Positions 11,815 through 22,215 are shown, counted from the stretch's first letter. The stretch is 64,000 bases of DNA from Mycolicibacterium chubuense NBB4 (GCF_000266905.1 NC_018027.1:2604001-2668000); one strand, 5' to 3'. Program-made: numbers and translations. Notes: a model not told the origin generated them from the letters alone.

Positions 11815-13340
11815 TGCAGACTGCCGCCAACCTCACGGTGACCACCTCGCGTGAGGAATTCCGGGCGCTGGCCGCCGAACACCGCGTGGTGCCGGTCACT
11901 CGCAAGGTGCTCGCCGACAGCGAGACACCCCTCTCGGCATACCGCAAGCTCGCCGCGAACCGCCCGGGGACCTTCCTGCTGGAATCCGCCGAGAACGGCC
12001 GCTCGTGGTCGCGGTGGTCGTTCATCGGAGCGGGTGCGCCGTCTGCGCTGACGGTCCGCGACGGGGCAGCGGTCTGGCTGGGCACGATCCCGAAGGACGC
12101 ACCTTCCGGCGGGGACCCCCTGCAGGCGCTGCGGGCGACGCTGGCGCTGCTGGAGACCGCGGCTCTGCCCGGCCTGCCGCCGCTGTCGTCCGGGTTGGTC
12201 GGCTACTTCGCCTACGACTTCGTCCGCAGGCTCGAACGGTTGCCCGAGTTGACCGTCGACGACCTCGGACTGCCGGACATGCTGTTGCTGCTGGCCACCG
12301 ACATCGCCGCGGTGGATCACCACGAGGGCACCATCACGCTGATCGCCAACGCCGTGAACTGGAACGGCACCGACGAGCGCGTCGACGAGGCCTACGACGA
12401 CGCGGTCGCCCGGCTCGACGTCATGACCGCGGCGCTGGCCGAACCGCTGGCCTCGACCGTGGCGACCTTCAGAAGACCGGCCCCGCTGCACCGTTCCCAG
12501 CGCACCGTCGAGGAGTACACCGCCATCGTCGAGAAGCTCGTCGGCGACATCGAGGCGGGGGAGGCCTTCCAGGTCGTGCCGTCGCAGCGCTTCGAGATGG
12601 ACACCGACGCCGATCCGCTCGACGTCTACCGGATGTTGCGGGTGTCCAACCCGAGTCCCTACATGTACCTGCTCAACGTGCCGAATCAGGAAGGGGCGCT
12701 TGACTTCTCGATCGTCGGCTCGAGCCCGGAGGCGCTGGTCACGGTCAAGGACGGCCGGGCCACCACCCACCCGATCGCCGGCACCCGGTGGCGCGGGGAG
12801 ACCGAGGAGGAGGACCTCCTGCTGGAGAAGGAGCTCCTCGCCGACGAGAAGGAGCGCGCCGAGCACCTGATGCTCGTCGACCTCGGACGCAACGATCTGG
12901 GCCGGGTCTGCAGGCCCGGCACGGTCAAAGTGGAGGACTACAGCCACATCGAGCGCTACAGCCACGTGATGCATCTGGTGTCGACGGTCACGGGAATGCT
13001 CGCCGACGGCAAGACCGCGCTCGACGCGGTGACCGCGTGTTTTCCGGCGGGAACGCTGTCGGGAGCGCCGAAGGTGCGGGCGATGGAGCTGATCGAAGAG
13101 GTCGAGAAGACCCGTCGCGGTCTCTACGGCGGCGTGCTGGGCTACCTCGACTTCGCCGGCAACGCGGACTTCGCGATCGCCATCCGGACCGCCCTGATGC
13201 GCAACGGCACGGCCTACGTGCAGGCCGGCGGCGGCGTCGTCGCAGACTCCAACGGCCCCTACGAGTACACCGAGGCGGCGAACAAGGCCCGCGCGGTGCT
13301 GACCGCGATCGCCGCCGCCGAGACGCTGAGCGAACCGTGA
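11814..13340 (+). CDS. trpE: Anthranilate synthase component I TrpE
   Basis: A 508-residue chorismate-utilising enzyme making anthranilate with a glutaminase partner encoded elsewhere. The N-terminal [20 protein letters not shown] contains the LLES motif tied to tryptophan feedback in this family. The catalytic domain shows [74 protein letters not shown] and [14 protein letters not shown] 11814 ([11 protein letters not shown]) fits the leaderless -10; GTG 11811 is the other choice. The stop overlaps the next gene by four bases. Confidence 0.95.
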   Translation: MQTAANLTVTTSREEFRALAAEHRVVPVTRKVLADSETPLSAYRKLAANRPGTFLLESAENGRSWSRWSFIGAGAPSALTVRDGAAVWLGTIPKDAPSGGDPLQALRATLALLETAALPGLPPLSSGLVGYFAYDFVRRLERLPELTVDDLGLPDMLLLLATDIAAVDHHEGTITLIANAVNWNGTDERVDEAYDDAVARLDVMTAALAEPLASTVATFRRPAPLHRSQRTVEEYTAIVEKLVGDIEAGEAFQVVPSQRFEMDTDADPLDVYRMLRVSNPSPYMYLLNVPNQEGALDFSIVGSSPEALVTVKDGRATTHPIAGTRWRGETEEEDLLLEKELLADEKERAEHLMLVDLGRNDLGRVCRPGTVKVEDYSHIERYSHVMHLVSTVTGMLADGKTALDAVTACFPAGTLSGAPKVRAMELIEEVEKTRRGLYGGVLGYLDFAGNADFAIAIRTALMRNGTAYVQAGGGVVADSNGPYEYTEAANKARAVLTAIAAAETLSEP

Positions 13341-13915
13341 TCCGGGTCGCCCAGCTGTCTCTGGTGCTCGCCGCGGCGGGACTGTGGGGGGCGTCTCGGC
13401 TGACCTGGGTGCGGGTCAGTTCGTTCGACGGCCTCGGCCATCCGAAGACCCACGATCTGAGCGGGTCGGCGTGGTCGACGGCGCTCATCCCGCTGGCGCT
13501 GGTGGTACTCGCGGCGGCCGTGGCGGCGTTGGCGGTGCGCGGATGGGTGCTGCGGCTGCTGGCGGTGCTGGTCGCCGCAGCCAGCCTGGGAATGGGTTAT
13601 CTCGCCATCAGCCTGTGGGTGGTCTCCGACGTCGCGGTGCGCGCCGCGAATCTGGCCGAGGTGCCGGTCGCCGACCTGCTCAGCACCGAGCGGCACTACG
13701 CGGGTGCGGCCGTGACGCTGGTCGCCGCGGTGTTGTCGCTGCTGGCGTCGGCGCTGCTCATGCGCCCGGCGACCGGGGCGAACGCCGATGCCGGCCGCTA
13801 CTCGCGTCGGCCCGAGGTCGACGCCGAGGAGCCGGCGGCGATGTCGGAGCGGATGATCTGGGACGCCCTCGACGAGGGGCGGGACCCGACCGATGGGGAC
13901 AACAAGGGGCGGTGA
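13337..13915 (+). CDS. Trp-operon-associated membrane protein (TIGR02234-like)
   Basis: A 192-residue membrane protein of the family found between trpE and trpC in mycobacteria and relatives (Rv1610 position). Four hydrophobic segments are visible: residues about 3–20, 44–65, 72–95 and 120–142. The first loop contains [27 protein letters not shown]. The C-terminal 45 residues are acidic and cytosolic in character. Function is unknown; the operon position suggests a role linked to tryptophan or anthranilate. GTG 13337 overlaps the trpE stop (GTGA). Confidence 0.9.
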   Translation: MIRVAQLSLVLAAAGLWGASRLTWVRVSSFDGLGHPKTHDLSGSAWSTALIPLALVVLAAAVAALAVRGWVLRLLAVLVAAASLGMGYLAISLWVVSDVAVRAANLAEVPVADLLSTERHYAGAAVTLVAAVLSLLASALLMRPATGANADAGRYSRRPEVDAEEPAAMSERMIWDALDEGRDPTDGDNKGR

Positions 13916-13986
13916 TCGGTTATGGCGCAGTGGCGACTACCCTTCGAGAGGAACAGTGCGGCCGCAGGGGAAGGGAAACGACGTCT

Positions 13987-14805
<819 letters not shown>

Positions 14806-16068
14806 GTGGTCAATTCAGTCGGTCCTGACCTACCGCGCGCCAGTGCTGCGGTAGCCGAACCCACCGGACACGACCCCGACGCACGGGGGCATTTCGGCGT
14901 GTATGGGGGCAGGTACGTCCCCGAGGCGCTGATGGCCGTCATCGAGGAGGTGACGGCCGCCTACGAGAAGGCGCGCGGCGATCAGGCCTTCCTCGACGAG
15001 CTCGACCGGCTGCAGCGCCACTACACCGGGCGTCCGTCGCCGGTGTACGAGGCGGAGCGGCTGAGCGTGCACGCGGGCGGCGCACGAATCTTTCTCAAAC
15101 GAGAAGACCTGAACCACACGGGGTCTCACAAGATCAACAACGTCCTCGGCCAGGCCCTGCTCGCCCGGCAGATGGGCAAGACGCGGGTGATCGCCGAAAC
15201 CGGCGCCGGACAGCACGGGGTGGCGACAGCGACCGCATGCGCGTTGCTCGGCCTGGAGTGCGTCATCTACATGGGTGCGGTCGACACCGCGCGCCAGGCC
15301 CTCAACGTGGCGCGGATGCGGCTGCTCGGGGCGACGGTGGTGCCGGTCGAGTCAGGCTCGAAGACGCTCAAAGATGCGATCAACGAGACGTTCCGGGATT
15401 GGGTGGCCCACGCGGACAACACCTACTACTGCTTCGGCACCGCGGCCGGTCCGCACCCGTTCCCGATGATGGTGCGCGACTTCCAGCGGGTGATCGGGCT
15501 CGAGGCGCGCGCTCAGATGCTGGATCAGGCCGGCCGGCTGCCCGACGCCGTGGTCGCCTGCGTCGGCGGCGGATCGAACGCGATCGGCATCTTCCACGCG
15601 TTCATCGACGACCCGGGCGTGCGGCTGGTCGGCTACGAGGCAGCGGGTGACGGCGTCGAAACCGGCCGCCACGCAGCGACGTTCACCGGAGGGTCGCCGG
15701 GCGCCTTCCAGGGGTCCTACTCGTACGTGCTGCAGGACGAAGACGGGCAGGCCATCGAATCCCATTCCATTTCCGCAGGATTGGACTATCCGGGTGTCGG
15801 GCCTGAGCACGCGCTGCTCAAAGACATCGGCCGGGCACGGTATGAGCCGATCACCGACACCGAGGCGATGGACGCGCTGTCGCTGCTGAGCCGCACCGAG
15901 GGGATCATCCCGGCCATCGAGTCTGCACACGCCGTGGCGGGCGCGCTGAAACTCGGCGTCGAACTCGGACCCGGGGCGATCATCCTGGTCAACGTCTCCG
16001 GTCGAGGGGACAAGGACGTCGAAACAGCTGCCAAGTGGTTCGGGCTGCTGGACGGAGGGAAGCCATGA
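14806..16068 (+). CDS. trpB: Tryptophan synthase beta chain TrpB
   Basis: A 420-residue PLP enzyme that condenses indole with serine. The PLP lysine lies in [14 protein letters not shown]. Other motifs are [14 protein letters not shown], the [10 protein letters not shown] segment, [17 protein letters not shown] [13 protein letters not shown], and the glycine-rich phosphate loop [12 protein letters not shown]. The GTG at 14806 directly follows the trpC stop with no spacer. About 25 poorly conserved residues precede the [15 protein letters not shown] core, so a later start cannot be excluded. The stop overlaps the trpA ATG. Confidence 0.95.
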   Translation: MVNSVGPDLPRASAAVAEPTGHDPDARGHFGVYGGRYVPEALMAVIEEVTAAYEKARGDQAFLDELDRLQRHYTGRPSPVYEAERLSVHAGGARIFLKREDLNHTGSHKINNVLGQALLARQMGKTRVIAETGAGQHGVATATACALLGLECVIYMGAVDTARQALNVARMRLLGATVVPVESGSKTLKDAINETFRDWVAHADNTYYCFGTAAGPHPFPMMVRDFQRVIGLEARAQMLDQAGRLPDAVVACVGGGSNAIGIFHAFIDDPGVRLVGYEAAGDGVETGRHAATFTGGSPGAFQGSYSYVLQDEDGQAIESHSISAGLDYPGVGPEHALLKDIGRARYEPITDTEAMDALSLLSRTEGIIPAIESAHAVAGALKLGVELGPGAIILVNVSGRGDKDVETAAKWFGLLDGGKP

Positions 16069-16853
16069 GCCGGCTCGCGGGCGTCTTCCAGTCCTGCCAT
16101 GACGAGGGCCGTTCCGCGCTCATTGGCTACCTGCCCACCGGTTTCCCTGATGTGCCGCAGTCGATTTCGGCGATGACGGCTTTGGTCGAGGCAGGCTGCG
16201 ACGTCATCGAGGTCGGCATCGCCTATTCCGATCCTGGAATGGACGGCCCCACCATCGCAGCGGCGACCGAGGTCGCGCTGCGCGGGGGAGTCAAGGTGCG
16301 CGATGCGTTCACCGCGGTCGAGGCCATCAGCAACGCCGGCGGGCGGGCGGTCGTGATGACCTACTGGAATCCCGTGCTGAGCAAGGGCGTCGACACCTTC
16401 GCTCGCGATCTGGCGTCGGCCGGCGGCCTCGGACTGATCACTCCGGACCTGATCCCGGACGAGGCCGACGAATGGCTGGCCGCCTCCGAGGCGCACGACT
16501 TGGACAGGATCTTCCTCGTCGCTCCGTCGTCGACCCCCGAACGACTGGCTGCGACGGTGCACGCGTCGAGAGGATTCGTGTACGCGGCATCGACGATGGG
16601 CGTCACCGGTGCCCGCGACGCGGTCTCGAACGCGGCGCCGGAACTGGTGCGCCGGGTCAAAGAAGTATCGGACATCCCCGTCGGTGTCGGGCTCGGCGTG
16701 CGCTCGCGGGAGCAGGCCGCGGAGATCGGCGCCTACGCCGATGGCGTCATCGTCGGTTCTGCGCTGGTCTCTGCGCTCACCGACGGCATTCCGGCGATGA
16801 GGTCGTTGACCGAGGAACTGGCAGAGGGCGTGCGGCAGAGGATCACTGCGTGA
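16065..16853 (+). CDS. trpA: Tryptophan synthase alpha chain TrpA
   Basis: A 262-residue (beta/alpha)8 subunit that cleaves indole-3-glycerol phosphate and channels indole to TrpB. Family features: [28 protein letters not shown] (catalytic Glu/Asp region), [40 protein letters not shown] and [15 protein letters not shown], then VIVGSALV. The ATG at 16065 overlaps the trpB stop as ATGA, and the trpA stop overlaps the lgt GTG as GTGA, so lgt is translationally coupled to the trp operon. Confidence 0.95.
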   Translation: MSRLAGVFQSCHDEGRSALIGYLPTGFPDVPQSISAMTALVEAGCDVIEVGIAYSDPGMDGPTIAAATEVALRGGVKVRDAFTAVEAISNAGGRAVVMTYWNPVLSKGVDTFARDLASAGGLGLITPDLIPDEADEWLAASEAHDLDRIFLVAPSSTPERLAATVHASRGFVYAASTMGVTGARDAVSNAAPELVRRVKEVSDIPVGVGLGVRSREQAAEIGAYADGVIVGSALVSALTDGIPAMRSLTEELAEGVRQRITA

Positions 16854-19810
16854 CGACCACGCTTCTCGCTTACATACCGAGCCCCTCGCAGGGTGTCTGG
16901 CACCTCGGTCCGTTCCCACTGCGGGCGTACGCGCTGTTCATCATCGCCGGGATCGTGGCTGCGCTGGTGATCGGCGACCGCCGCTGGGTGGCCAGGGGTG
17001 GAGAACCGGGCGTCATCTACGACATCGCCCTGTGGGCCGTGCCTTTCGGGCTCGTCGGCGGACGCCTCTACCACGTCATGACCGACTGGAGAACGTACTT
17101 CGGCGAGGACGGCGCGGGCTTCGCTGCCGCGCTGAAGATCTGGGACGGCGGGCTCGGGATCTGGGGTGCGGTCGCGCTCGGTGCGGTGGGCGCCTGGATC
17201 GGCTGCCGGCAACGCGGCATCCCGTTGCCCGCGTTCGGCGACGCGATCGCCCCGGGAATCATCCTGGCCCAGGCGATCGGCCGGCTCGGCAACTACTTCA
17301 ATCAAGAGTTGTTCGGGCGCGAGACCACGCTGCCGTGGGGCCTGGAGATCTATGAACGCGTCAATGCCAACGGGGTGCCCGACTCGCTGAACGGGGTGTC
17401 GACCGGACGCCTGATCGAGGTGGTACACCCGACGTTCCTGTACGAGTTGCTGTGGAACCTGCTGGTGTTCGCGGTGTTGATCGTCGTGGACCGCAAATTC
17501 AAGATCGGCCATGGCCGGCTGTTCGCCCTCTACGTCGCGGGCTATTGCGTCGGTCGTTTCTGGGTCGAGTTGATGCGGAGCGACGCCGCCACGCACATTG
17601 CCGGCATTCGGGTGAACTCCTTCACCTCGACGTTCGTGTTCATCGCCGCCGTGGTCTACATCATGGCCGCTCCCAAGGGCCGGGAAGATCCGGCGAGCTT
17701 GCGAGGCAAGGTCGAGGAAGAGGACCACGAGGAGTCCCTGGTCGAGGAACTCGTCAAGGACCTGTCGGTGGGTGCGACGACCACCGGTGTCGTCGCCGCG
17801 GCCACGGTCGCTGCGGAAGAGGACGGGGCGCCGACCGAGGTCGACGAGGAAGCGCCTGCAAACGGTATTGCCCTCGAAGGCGCGGATGTCGTCGCGGAGG
17901 CGCTTGCCGCCGAGCCTGAAGAAGCTGTGGCAGCCAGCTCGGACGTCGACGGCTTGGGTGCCGTCGAGGGTGATGAGGTCGCCGCCGCGGTCGAGGAGGC
18001 TCCGGCCGCCCACGATGCGGCGGTCGAGGGTGAGGGTGCTGCCGAGGAGCTCGCGGAGTCGGAACCGGTCGAAGGCGACGGCTTGGGTGCTGTCGAGGGC
18101 GATGAGGTCGCCGCCGCGGTCGGGGAGGCGCCGGCCGCGCACGAAGTCGCCGTCGCGGGTGAGGGTGCTGCCGAGGAGCTCGCCGACGAAGCCGAAAATC
18201 CTGAGGCGGTGGAAGGCGACGAGGTCGCTGAGGCGCTCGCGGAGTCCGAGCCGGTTGAGGAGACCGACGGCTTGGGTGCTGTCGAGGGCGATGAGGTCGC
18301 CGCCGCGGTCGGGGAGGCGCCGGCCGCGCACGAAGTCGCCGTCGCGGGTGAGGGTGCTGCCGAGGAGCTCGCCGACGAAGCCGAAAATCCTGAGGCGGTG
18401 GAAGGCGACGAGGTCGCTGAGGCGCTCGCGGAGTCCGAGCCGGTTGAGGAGACCGACGGCTTGGGTGCTGTCGAGGGTGATGAGGTCGCCACTGCGGTCG
18501 GGGAGGCTCCGGTCGCGCACGGTGCGGCGGTCGAGGGTGAGGGTGCTGCCGAGGAGCTCACCGACGCAGCCGAAGGGTCTGAGGCGGTTGAAGGCGAGGA
18601 CGCTGCAGAAGCGCTCGCGGGGTCCGAGCCGGTTGAGGAGACCGACGGCTTGGGGGCTGTCGAGGGTGATGAGGTCGCCTCAGCGGTCGAGGAGGCTCCG
18701 GCCGCCCACGATGCGGCGGTCGAGGGTGAGGGTGCTGCCGAGGAGCTCGCCGAGTCGGAGCCGGTCGAAGGCGACGCAGTCGCTGAGCCGGTTGAAAAGA
18801 CCGACGGCTTGGGTGCTGTCGAGGGTGATGAGGTTGCCGCCGCGGTCGGGGAGGCTCCGGTCGCGCACGATGTCGCGGTCGAGGGTGAGGGTGCTGCCGA
18901 GGAGCTCACCGACGAAGCCGAAGGGCCCGAGTCGGTTGAAGGCGAGGACGCTGCAGAAGCGCTCGCGGAGTCTAAGCCAGTCGAAGGCGACGGCTTGGGT
19001 GCCGTTGAGGGTGATGAGGTTGCCGCCGCGGTCGAGGAGGCGCCGGCCGCCCACGATGCCGCCGTCGAGGGTGAGGGTGCTGCCGAGGAGCTCACCGACG
19101 AGGGCGACGAAGCTGAGGCACCTGAGTCGGTTGAAGGCGAGGACGCTGCAGAAGCGCTCGCGGAGTCTAAGCCAGTCGAAGGCGACGGCTTGGGTGCCGT
19201 TGAGGGTGATGAGGTTGCCGCCGCGGTCGAGGAGGCGCCGGCCGCCCACGATGCCGCCGTCGAGGGTGAGGGTGCTGCCGAGGAGCTCACCGACGAGGAC
19301 GAAGCTGAGGCAACTGAGGCGGTTGAAGGCGAGGACGCTGCAGAAGCGCTCGCGGGGTCCGAGCCGGTTGAGGAGACCGACGGCTTGGGGGCTGTCGAGG
19401 GTGATGAGTTTGCCTCAGCGGTCGAGGACGCGCCGGCCGCCCACGATGCCGCCGTCGAGGGTGAGGGCGCTGCCTCAGAGCTCACCGATGAGACCGAGGG
19501 TGCTGAGGCGGTCCAAGGCGACGACGTCGCGGAGAAGGCACCGGCGGTCAACGATGCTGCGGTCGAAGGCGCGGATGCCGCCGAAGCGCTCGCTGAGTCG
19601 AAGGCCGTTGAGGAGTCCGACCAGGCCGACGAGGTTGCCGAGCCCGCCGATACGGTCGCACCCCCAGACGAGTCAGCTGTCGACTCCCCGGCTCGAGCTG
19701 CCGTTCCGGCTTCCAGCGACCGAACACCGCTGCGAGCAGCCATTGCTCCGCGGCTTGCCAAGACTGGCGGTCGGGTCCGCGAATTCGTACGCCGTCGGAG
19801 GAACCGTTGA
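16850..19810 (+). CDS. lgt: Prolipoprotein diacylglyceryl transferase Lgt with very long acidic repeat tail
   Basis: A 986-residue protein. Residues 1–280 are the integral-membrane Lgt, which moves diacylglycerol from phosphatidylglycerol to the lipobox cysteine of prolipoproteins. Motifs are GGRLYHVMTDW (about 70), GRLGNYFNQELFGRET (about 144) and VHPTFLYELLWN (about 191), within seven or so membrane segments. From about residue 285 to 960 comes an Ala/Glu/Val-rich, strongly acidic, low-complexity tail with nine copies of a DGLGAVEGDE-led repeat, ending in a basic RVREFVRRRRNR. Classical Lgt is about 280–300 residues, and the M. tuberculosis protein, with a shorter extension, is about 470. 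The GTG overlaps trpA. Confidence 0.93.
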   Translation: MTTTLLAYIPSPSQGVWHLGPFPLRAYALFIIAGIVAALVIGDRRWVARGGEPGVIYDIALWAVPFGLVGGRLYHVMTDWRTYFGEDGAGFAAALKIWDGGLGIWGAVALGAVGAWIGCRQRGIPLPAFGDAIAPGIILAQAIGRLGNYFNQELFGRETTLPWGLEIYERVNANGVPDSLNGVSTGRLIEVVHPTFLYELLWNLLVFAVLIVVDRKFKIGHGRLFALYVAGYCVGRFWVELMRSDAATHIAGIRVNSFTSTFVFIAAVVYIMAAPKGREDPASLRGKVEEEDHEESLVEELVKDLSVGATTTGVVAAATVAAEEDGAPTEVDEEAPANGIALEGADVVAEALAAEPEEAVAASSDVDGLGAVEGDEVAAAVEEAPAAHDAAVEGEGAAEELAESEPVEGDGLGAVEGDEVAAAVGEAPAAHEVAVAGEGAAEELADEAENPEAVEGDEVAEALAESEPVEETDGLGAVEGDEVAAAVGEAPAAHEVAVAGEGAAEELADEAENPEAVEGDEVAEALAESEPVEETDGLGAVEGDEVATAVGEAPVAHGAAVEGEGAAEELTDAAEGSEAVEGEDAAEALAGSEPVEETDGLGAVEGDEVASAVEEAPAAHDAAVEGEGAAEELAESEPVEGDAVAEPVEKTDGLGAVEGDEVAAAVGEAPVAHDVAVEGEGAAEELTDEAEGPESVEGEDAAEALAESKPVEGDGLGAVEGDEVAAAVEEAPAAHDAAVEGEGAAEELTDEGDEAEAPESVEGEDAAEALAESKPVEGDGLGAVEGDEVAAAVEEAPAAHDAAVEGEGAAEELTDEDEAEATEAVEGEDAAEALAGSEPVEETDGLGAVEGDEFASAVEDAPAAHDAAVEGEGAASELTDETEGAEAVQGDDVAEKAPAVNDAAVEGADAAEALAESKAVEESDQADEVAEPADTVAPPDESAVDSPARAAVPASSDRTPLRAAIAPRLAKTGGRVREFVRRRRNR
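17948..19574 (+). repeat. Nine in-frame 159–195-bp repeats in the lgt tail
   Basis: Repeat units begin with the codons for DGLGAVEGDE at 17948, 18077, 18266, 18455, 18644, 18803, 18989, 19184 and 19379. Spacings are 129, 189, 189, 189, 159, 186, 195 and 195 bases, all multiples of three. The typical unit reads DGLGAVEGDEVAAAVGEAP, then AAH, a GEGAAEEL block and an ALAESEPVEET block. The units starting at 18077 and 18266 appear identical over 189 bases by eye. Confidence 0.9.
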
Positions 19811-19880
19811 CGCGGCAGATCCGCGCAAAGAGTTATCCGCAGGGCTGAATTTCATGTCGAGGGGTGTCGCCCCGACTAAC

Positions 19881-19894
19881 TAGAATCGAACGTA
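19881..19894 (+). promoter_or_regulatory. Putative leaderless promoter -10 of the HNH gene
   Basis: TAGAAT at 19881–19886 is followed by seven bases and the ATG at 19894. This is a near-consensus -10 at leaderless spacing, and it decides the start codon for the gene downstream. Confidence 0.55.
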
Positions 19895-21318
19895 TGTTCG
19901 ACAACGCGGAGCCTGCACAGCTCATCGACACGATGAGCGATGCGGCTCGGGCAGAGTCGTCCGCCATCGCCCGGCGGCTGGAGGCCGTCGCGGCGCTGTA
20001 TCACCAACGCCGCGAGTACTACACCGAGGCGCAGTACTGGCGGACCGACGTGTACACGGCCGTCGCCGCCGAGGTCTCGGCCGCGCAGAACATCAGCCGG
20101 TCGCGCGCAGAGTCCCAAGTGCGGATGGCGGTGTCGCTTCATGAGCGTCTCCCCAAGGTGGCGGCCGTTTTCGCCAAAGGCGACATCGACTTCCGCATGG
20201 TGCAGATGATCATCGCGCGCACTGACAACGTGGAAGAAGCTGTGATCGGAGACCTCGATGGGGCGCTGGCCAGTCGGGTGAGCAAGTGGATGCGCCTGTC
20301 CAAGCCCAAGCTGCGCGATCGTATTGATCTCTTTGTGGCCGAACACGATCCGGCAGGCGTTCGGGTGCCACCAATTGCGAGGGACAACCGGTACTTCGAC
20401 GTGGCGCCGCACGTGCCAGGGATGGCGTTCGCCGGGGGCGTGCTCGACGCGCTCGATGCCGCGGCATTCGATCAGCGGTTGGACGCTCTGGCGGCGACGG
20501 TGTGCGCCAACGATCCGCGCAGCCACTCGCAACGCCGCGCCGATGCCTGCGGCGCACTCGGACGTCAAGAGGGCTCGCTGGCCTGCCGGTGCGGGTCCAG
20601 CGAGTGCCCGGCTGCCGCGGTTCGCGAGTCTGCAGCCCAGGTCCTCATCCACGTGTTGGCCGAGCGGGCGACGGTGGAGGGAACAAGCGATCGTCCTGGC
20701 TACCTGTCCGGATTCGGCGTTCTGCCGGCCGAATCTGTGCGCGGCGCGGCAAAGACCGCGAAACTCAAGCCGGTGAAACTTCCGGGCGCAGAACCGGAGC
20801 CGAACTACCGACCCTCGGCCGCTTTGAAGGATTTCCTGCGCTGGCGGGACCTCACCTGCCGCTTCCCCGGGTGCGATGATCCGGTGGAAACGTGCGACCT
20901 TGACCACACAACACCGTGGCCGTTCGGCGTCACGCACGCATCGGGGCTCAAGCATTACTGCCGTACTCACCACTTGGTGAAGACATTTTTCACCGGCACG
21001 ACAGGGTGGACCGACGCGCAGCGGCCTGATGGCACGATCGTGCTCACGGCGCCGACGGGGCACGTCTACACCACCGAAGCGCACGGCGGCGCTCTGTTTC
21101 CCGCTCTCGCTGTGCCCACGGCGGCGGTGCAGACCAAGCAGCCGCCCGAGGGAGCGACCGATCGTCTCGCGATGATGCCGCGGCGGAAGCGAACCCGGGA
21201 CGAAGACCGCCGAGACCGCATCGACCGGGAGAGGCGTCAACGCGTCGAAATCAATGCCGAAGTCGAGCGTCAACGCCAAGCGTGGCTTACCGCGACATAC
21301 GAACCGCCACCCTTCTGA
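19894..21318 (+). CDS. DUF222/HNH endonuclease-domain protein, 13E12 repeat family
   Basis: A 474-residue protein with the two-part layout of mycobacterial 13E12-repeat proteins. An N-terminal alpha-helical DUF222 region (about 20–300) contains YYTEAQYWRTDVYTAVAAEV and FAKGDIDFRMVQMIIARTD. A C-terminal HNH domain (about 310–365) has SAALKDFLRWRDLTCRFPGC, CDLDHTTPWP and HYCRTHHLVK. The nuclease metal-binding histidines are present, so it looks intact. The ATG at 19894 was chosen over upstream in-frame codons because of the -10 seven bases before it. The cellular role of the family is unknown. Confidence 0.88.
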   Translation: MFDNAEPAQLIDTMSDAARAESSAIARRLEAVAALYHQRREYYTEAQYWRTDVYTAVAAEVSAAQNISRSRAESQVRMAVSLHERLPKVAAVFAKGDIDFRMVQMIIARTDNVEEAVIGDLDGALASRVSKWMRLSKPKLRDRIDLFVAEHDPAGVRVPPIARDNRYFDVAPHVPGMAFAGGVLDALDAAAFDQRLDALAATVCANDPRSHSQRRADACGALGRQEGSLACRCGSSECPAAAVRESAAQVLIHVLAERATVEGTSDRPGYLSGFGVLPAESVRGAAKTAKLKPVKLPGAEPEPNYRPSAALKDFLRWRDLTCRFPGCDDPVETCDLDHTTPWPFGVTHASGLKHYCRTHHLVKTFFTGTTGWTDAQRPDGTIVLTAPTGHVYTTEAHGGALFPALAVPTAAVQTKQPPEGATDRLAMMPRRKRTRDEDRRDRIDRERRQRVEINAEVERQRQAWLTATYEPPPF

Positions 21319-21335
21319 GGGCGCTGTGGTTCTGG

Positions 21336-21349
21336 CATGCTGGTTGGCA
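21336..21349 (+). promoter_or_regulatory. Putative leaderless promoter -10 of the TM2 gene
   Basis: CATGCT at 21336–21341 is seven bases before the ATG at 21349. It lies in the 30-base gap after the HNH gene. Confidence 0.4.
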
Positions 21350-21795
21350 TGACTGAGCCCCACTTCAGTGGCAGCGAGGGTGGCAACTCGTATCCGCCCC
21401 CGCCGCAGCAGCCGGGTTACCCGCCCCCGGGGTCGCAGTACTCACCGCCACCCGGTGCGTTCCCGCCACCGGGCGCGTTCCCGCCCCCGTACGGGCAGTA
21501 CCCGCCCGCCTACACGGATCCTGCCGCGCCCTATGGCCGGCACCCGCTGACCGGTGAACCGCTTTCCGAGAAATCGAAAGTGGTCGCGGGGCTACTCCAG
21601 TTGCTCGGCCTCTTCGGCTTGGTGGGCATCGGCCGCATCTACCTCGGCTACACAGGCCTTGGCATCGCTCAGCTCGTCGTCGGACTCATCACCTGCGGCA
21701 TCGGCGCCATCATCTGGGGCATCGTCGACGCGGTCCTGATCTTGACCGACAGAGTGCGCGATCCCGAGGGGCGTCCCCTGCGCGATGGCACTTAG
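21349..21795 (+). CDS. Proline-rich TM2-domain membrane protein
   Basis: A 148-residue protein. Residues 1–65 are a Pro/Tyr/Gly-rich cytosolic or surface segment (YPPPPQQPGYPPPG, FPPPGAFPPPYGQYPP). Then SEKSKVVAGLLQLLGLFGLVGIGRIYLG begins the TM2 domain, with two membrane helices joined by a short loop and a final LILTDRVRDPEGRPLRDGT. It corresponds in position to Rv1615. Function is unknown. The ATG at 21349 is preferred to 21337 because the -10-like CATGCT sits between them. It overlaps the next gene by 11 bases. Confidence 0.82.
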   Translation: MTEPHFSGSEGGNSYPPPPQQPGYPPPGSQYSPPPGAFPPPGAFPPPYGQYPPAYTDPAAPYGRHPLTGEPLSEKSKVVAGLLQLLGLFGLVGIGRIYLGYTGLGIAQLVVGLITCGIGAIIWGIVDAVLILTDRVRDPEGRPLRDGT

Positions 21796-22198
21796 TTCCA
21801 CATCGGGCCATCGCACCCGTCTGTTCGTCGGACTCGGCACCGGCGCAGCCTTGCTGGGCAGCTTGGCCTACATCGGGATCGGGAATCCCCACAGCCCCGA
21901 TTTCGTCTTTCCGGCCTGCCCCTTCAGAGCCCTGACAGGCTGGAACTGCCCGGCCTGTGGCGGGCTTCGCATGACCCACGACCTTCTTCACGGCGATGTC
22001 GCCGCGGCCATCGTCGACAACGTCTTTCTCTTGGTCGGTCTGCCACTGCTGCTGACGTGGGTCCTTGTCCAGTGGCGCCGCGGGAAAGCCGCGGCGAACA
22101 CTCCGACGCTGGTCGTCATCGTCGCGGCCGCCGTGACGTGGACGATCGTCCGCAATCTTCCGGGATTTCCGCTGGTCCCGACCGTTCTCGACGGGTAG
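21785..22198 (+). CDS. DUF2752 family small membrane protein
   Basis: A 137-residue membrane protein with three hydrophobic segments (about 13–32, 75–92 and 104–122). The family hallmark CPFRALTGWNCPACGGLRMTH has four cysteine/glycine-rich positions between the first two helices, consistent with a metal or disulfide site. Position corresponds to Rv1616. Function is unknown. Its start lies inside the end of the TM2-protein gene (11-base overlap, different frame), implying coupled expression of the two membrane proteins. Confidence 0.85.
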   Translation: MALSSTSGHRTRLFVGLGTGAALLGSLAYIGIGNPHSPDFVFPACPFRALTGWNCPACGGLRMTHDLLHGDVAAAIVDNVFLLVGLPLLLTWVLVQWRRGKAAANTPTLVVIVAAAVTWTIVRNLPGFPLVPTVLDG

Positions 22199-22215
22199 CC
22201 GCACCCCAGCGCTGA

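Noticed and set aside
17948..19574. A CRISPR array in the repeat block
   Set aside because: The repeats are 159–195 bases, contiguous and in frame with lgt, with no short palindromic repeat separated by unique spacers and no cas genes.
17656..19761. 701-codon Ser/Ala-rich minus-strand frame over the lgt tail
   Set aside because: It follows from the repeat unit having no stop in that frame. Its product is low complexity with no start signals; the lgt frame continues directly from a clear enzyme.
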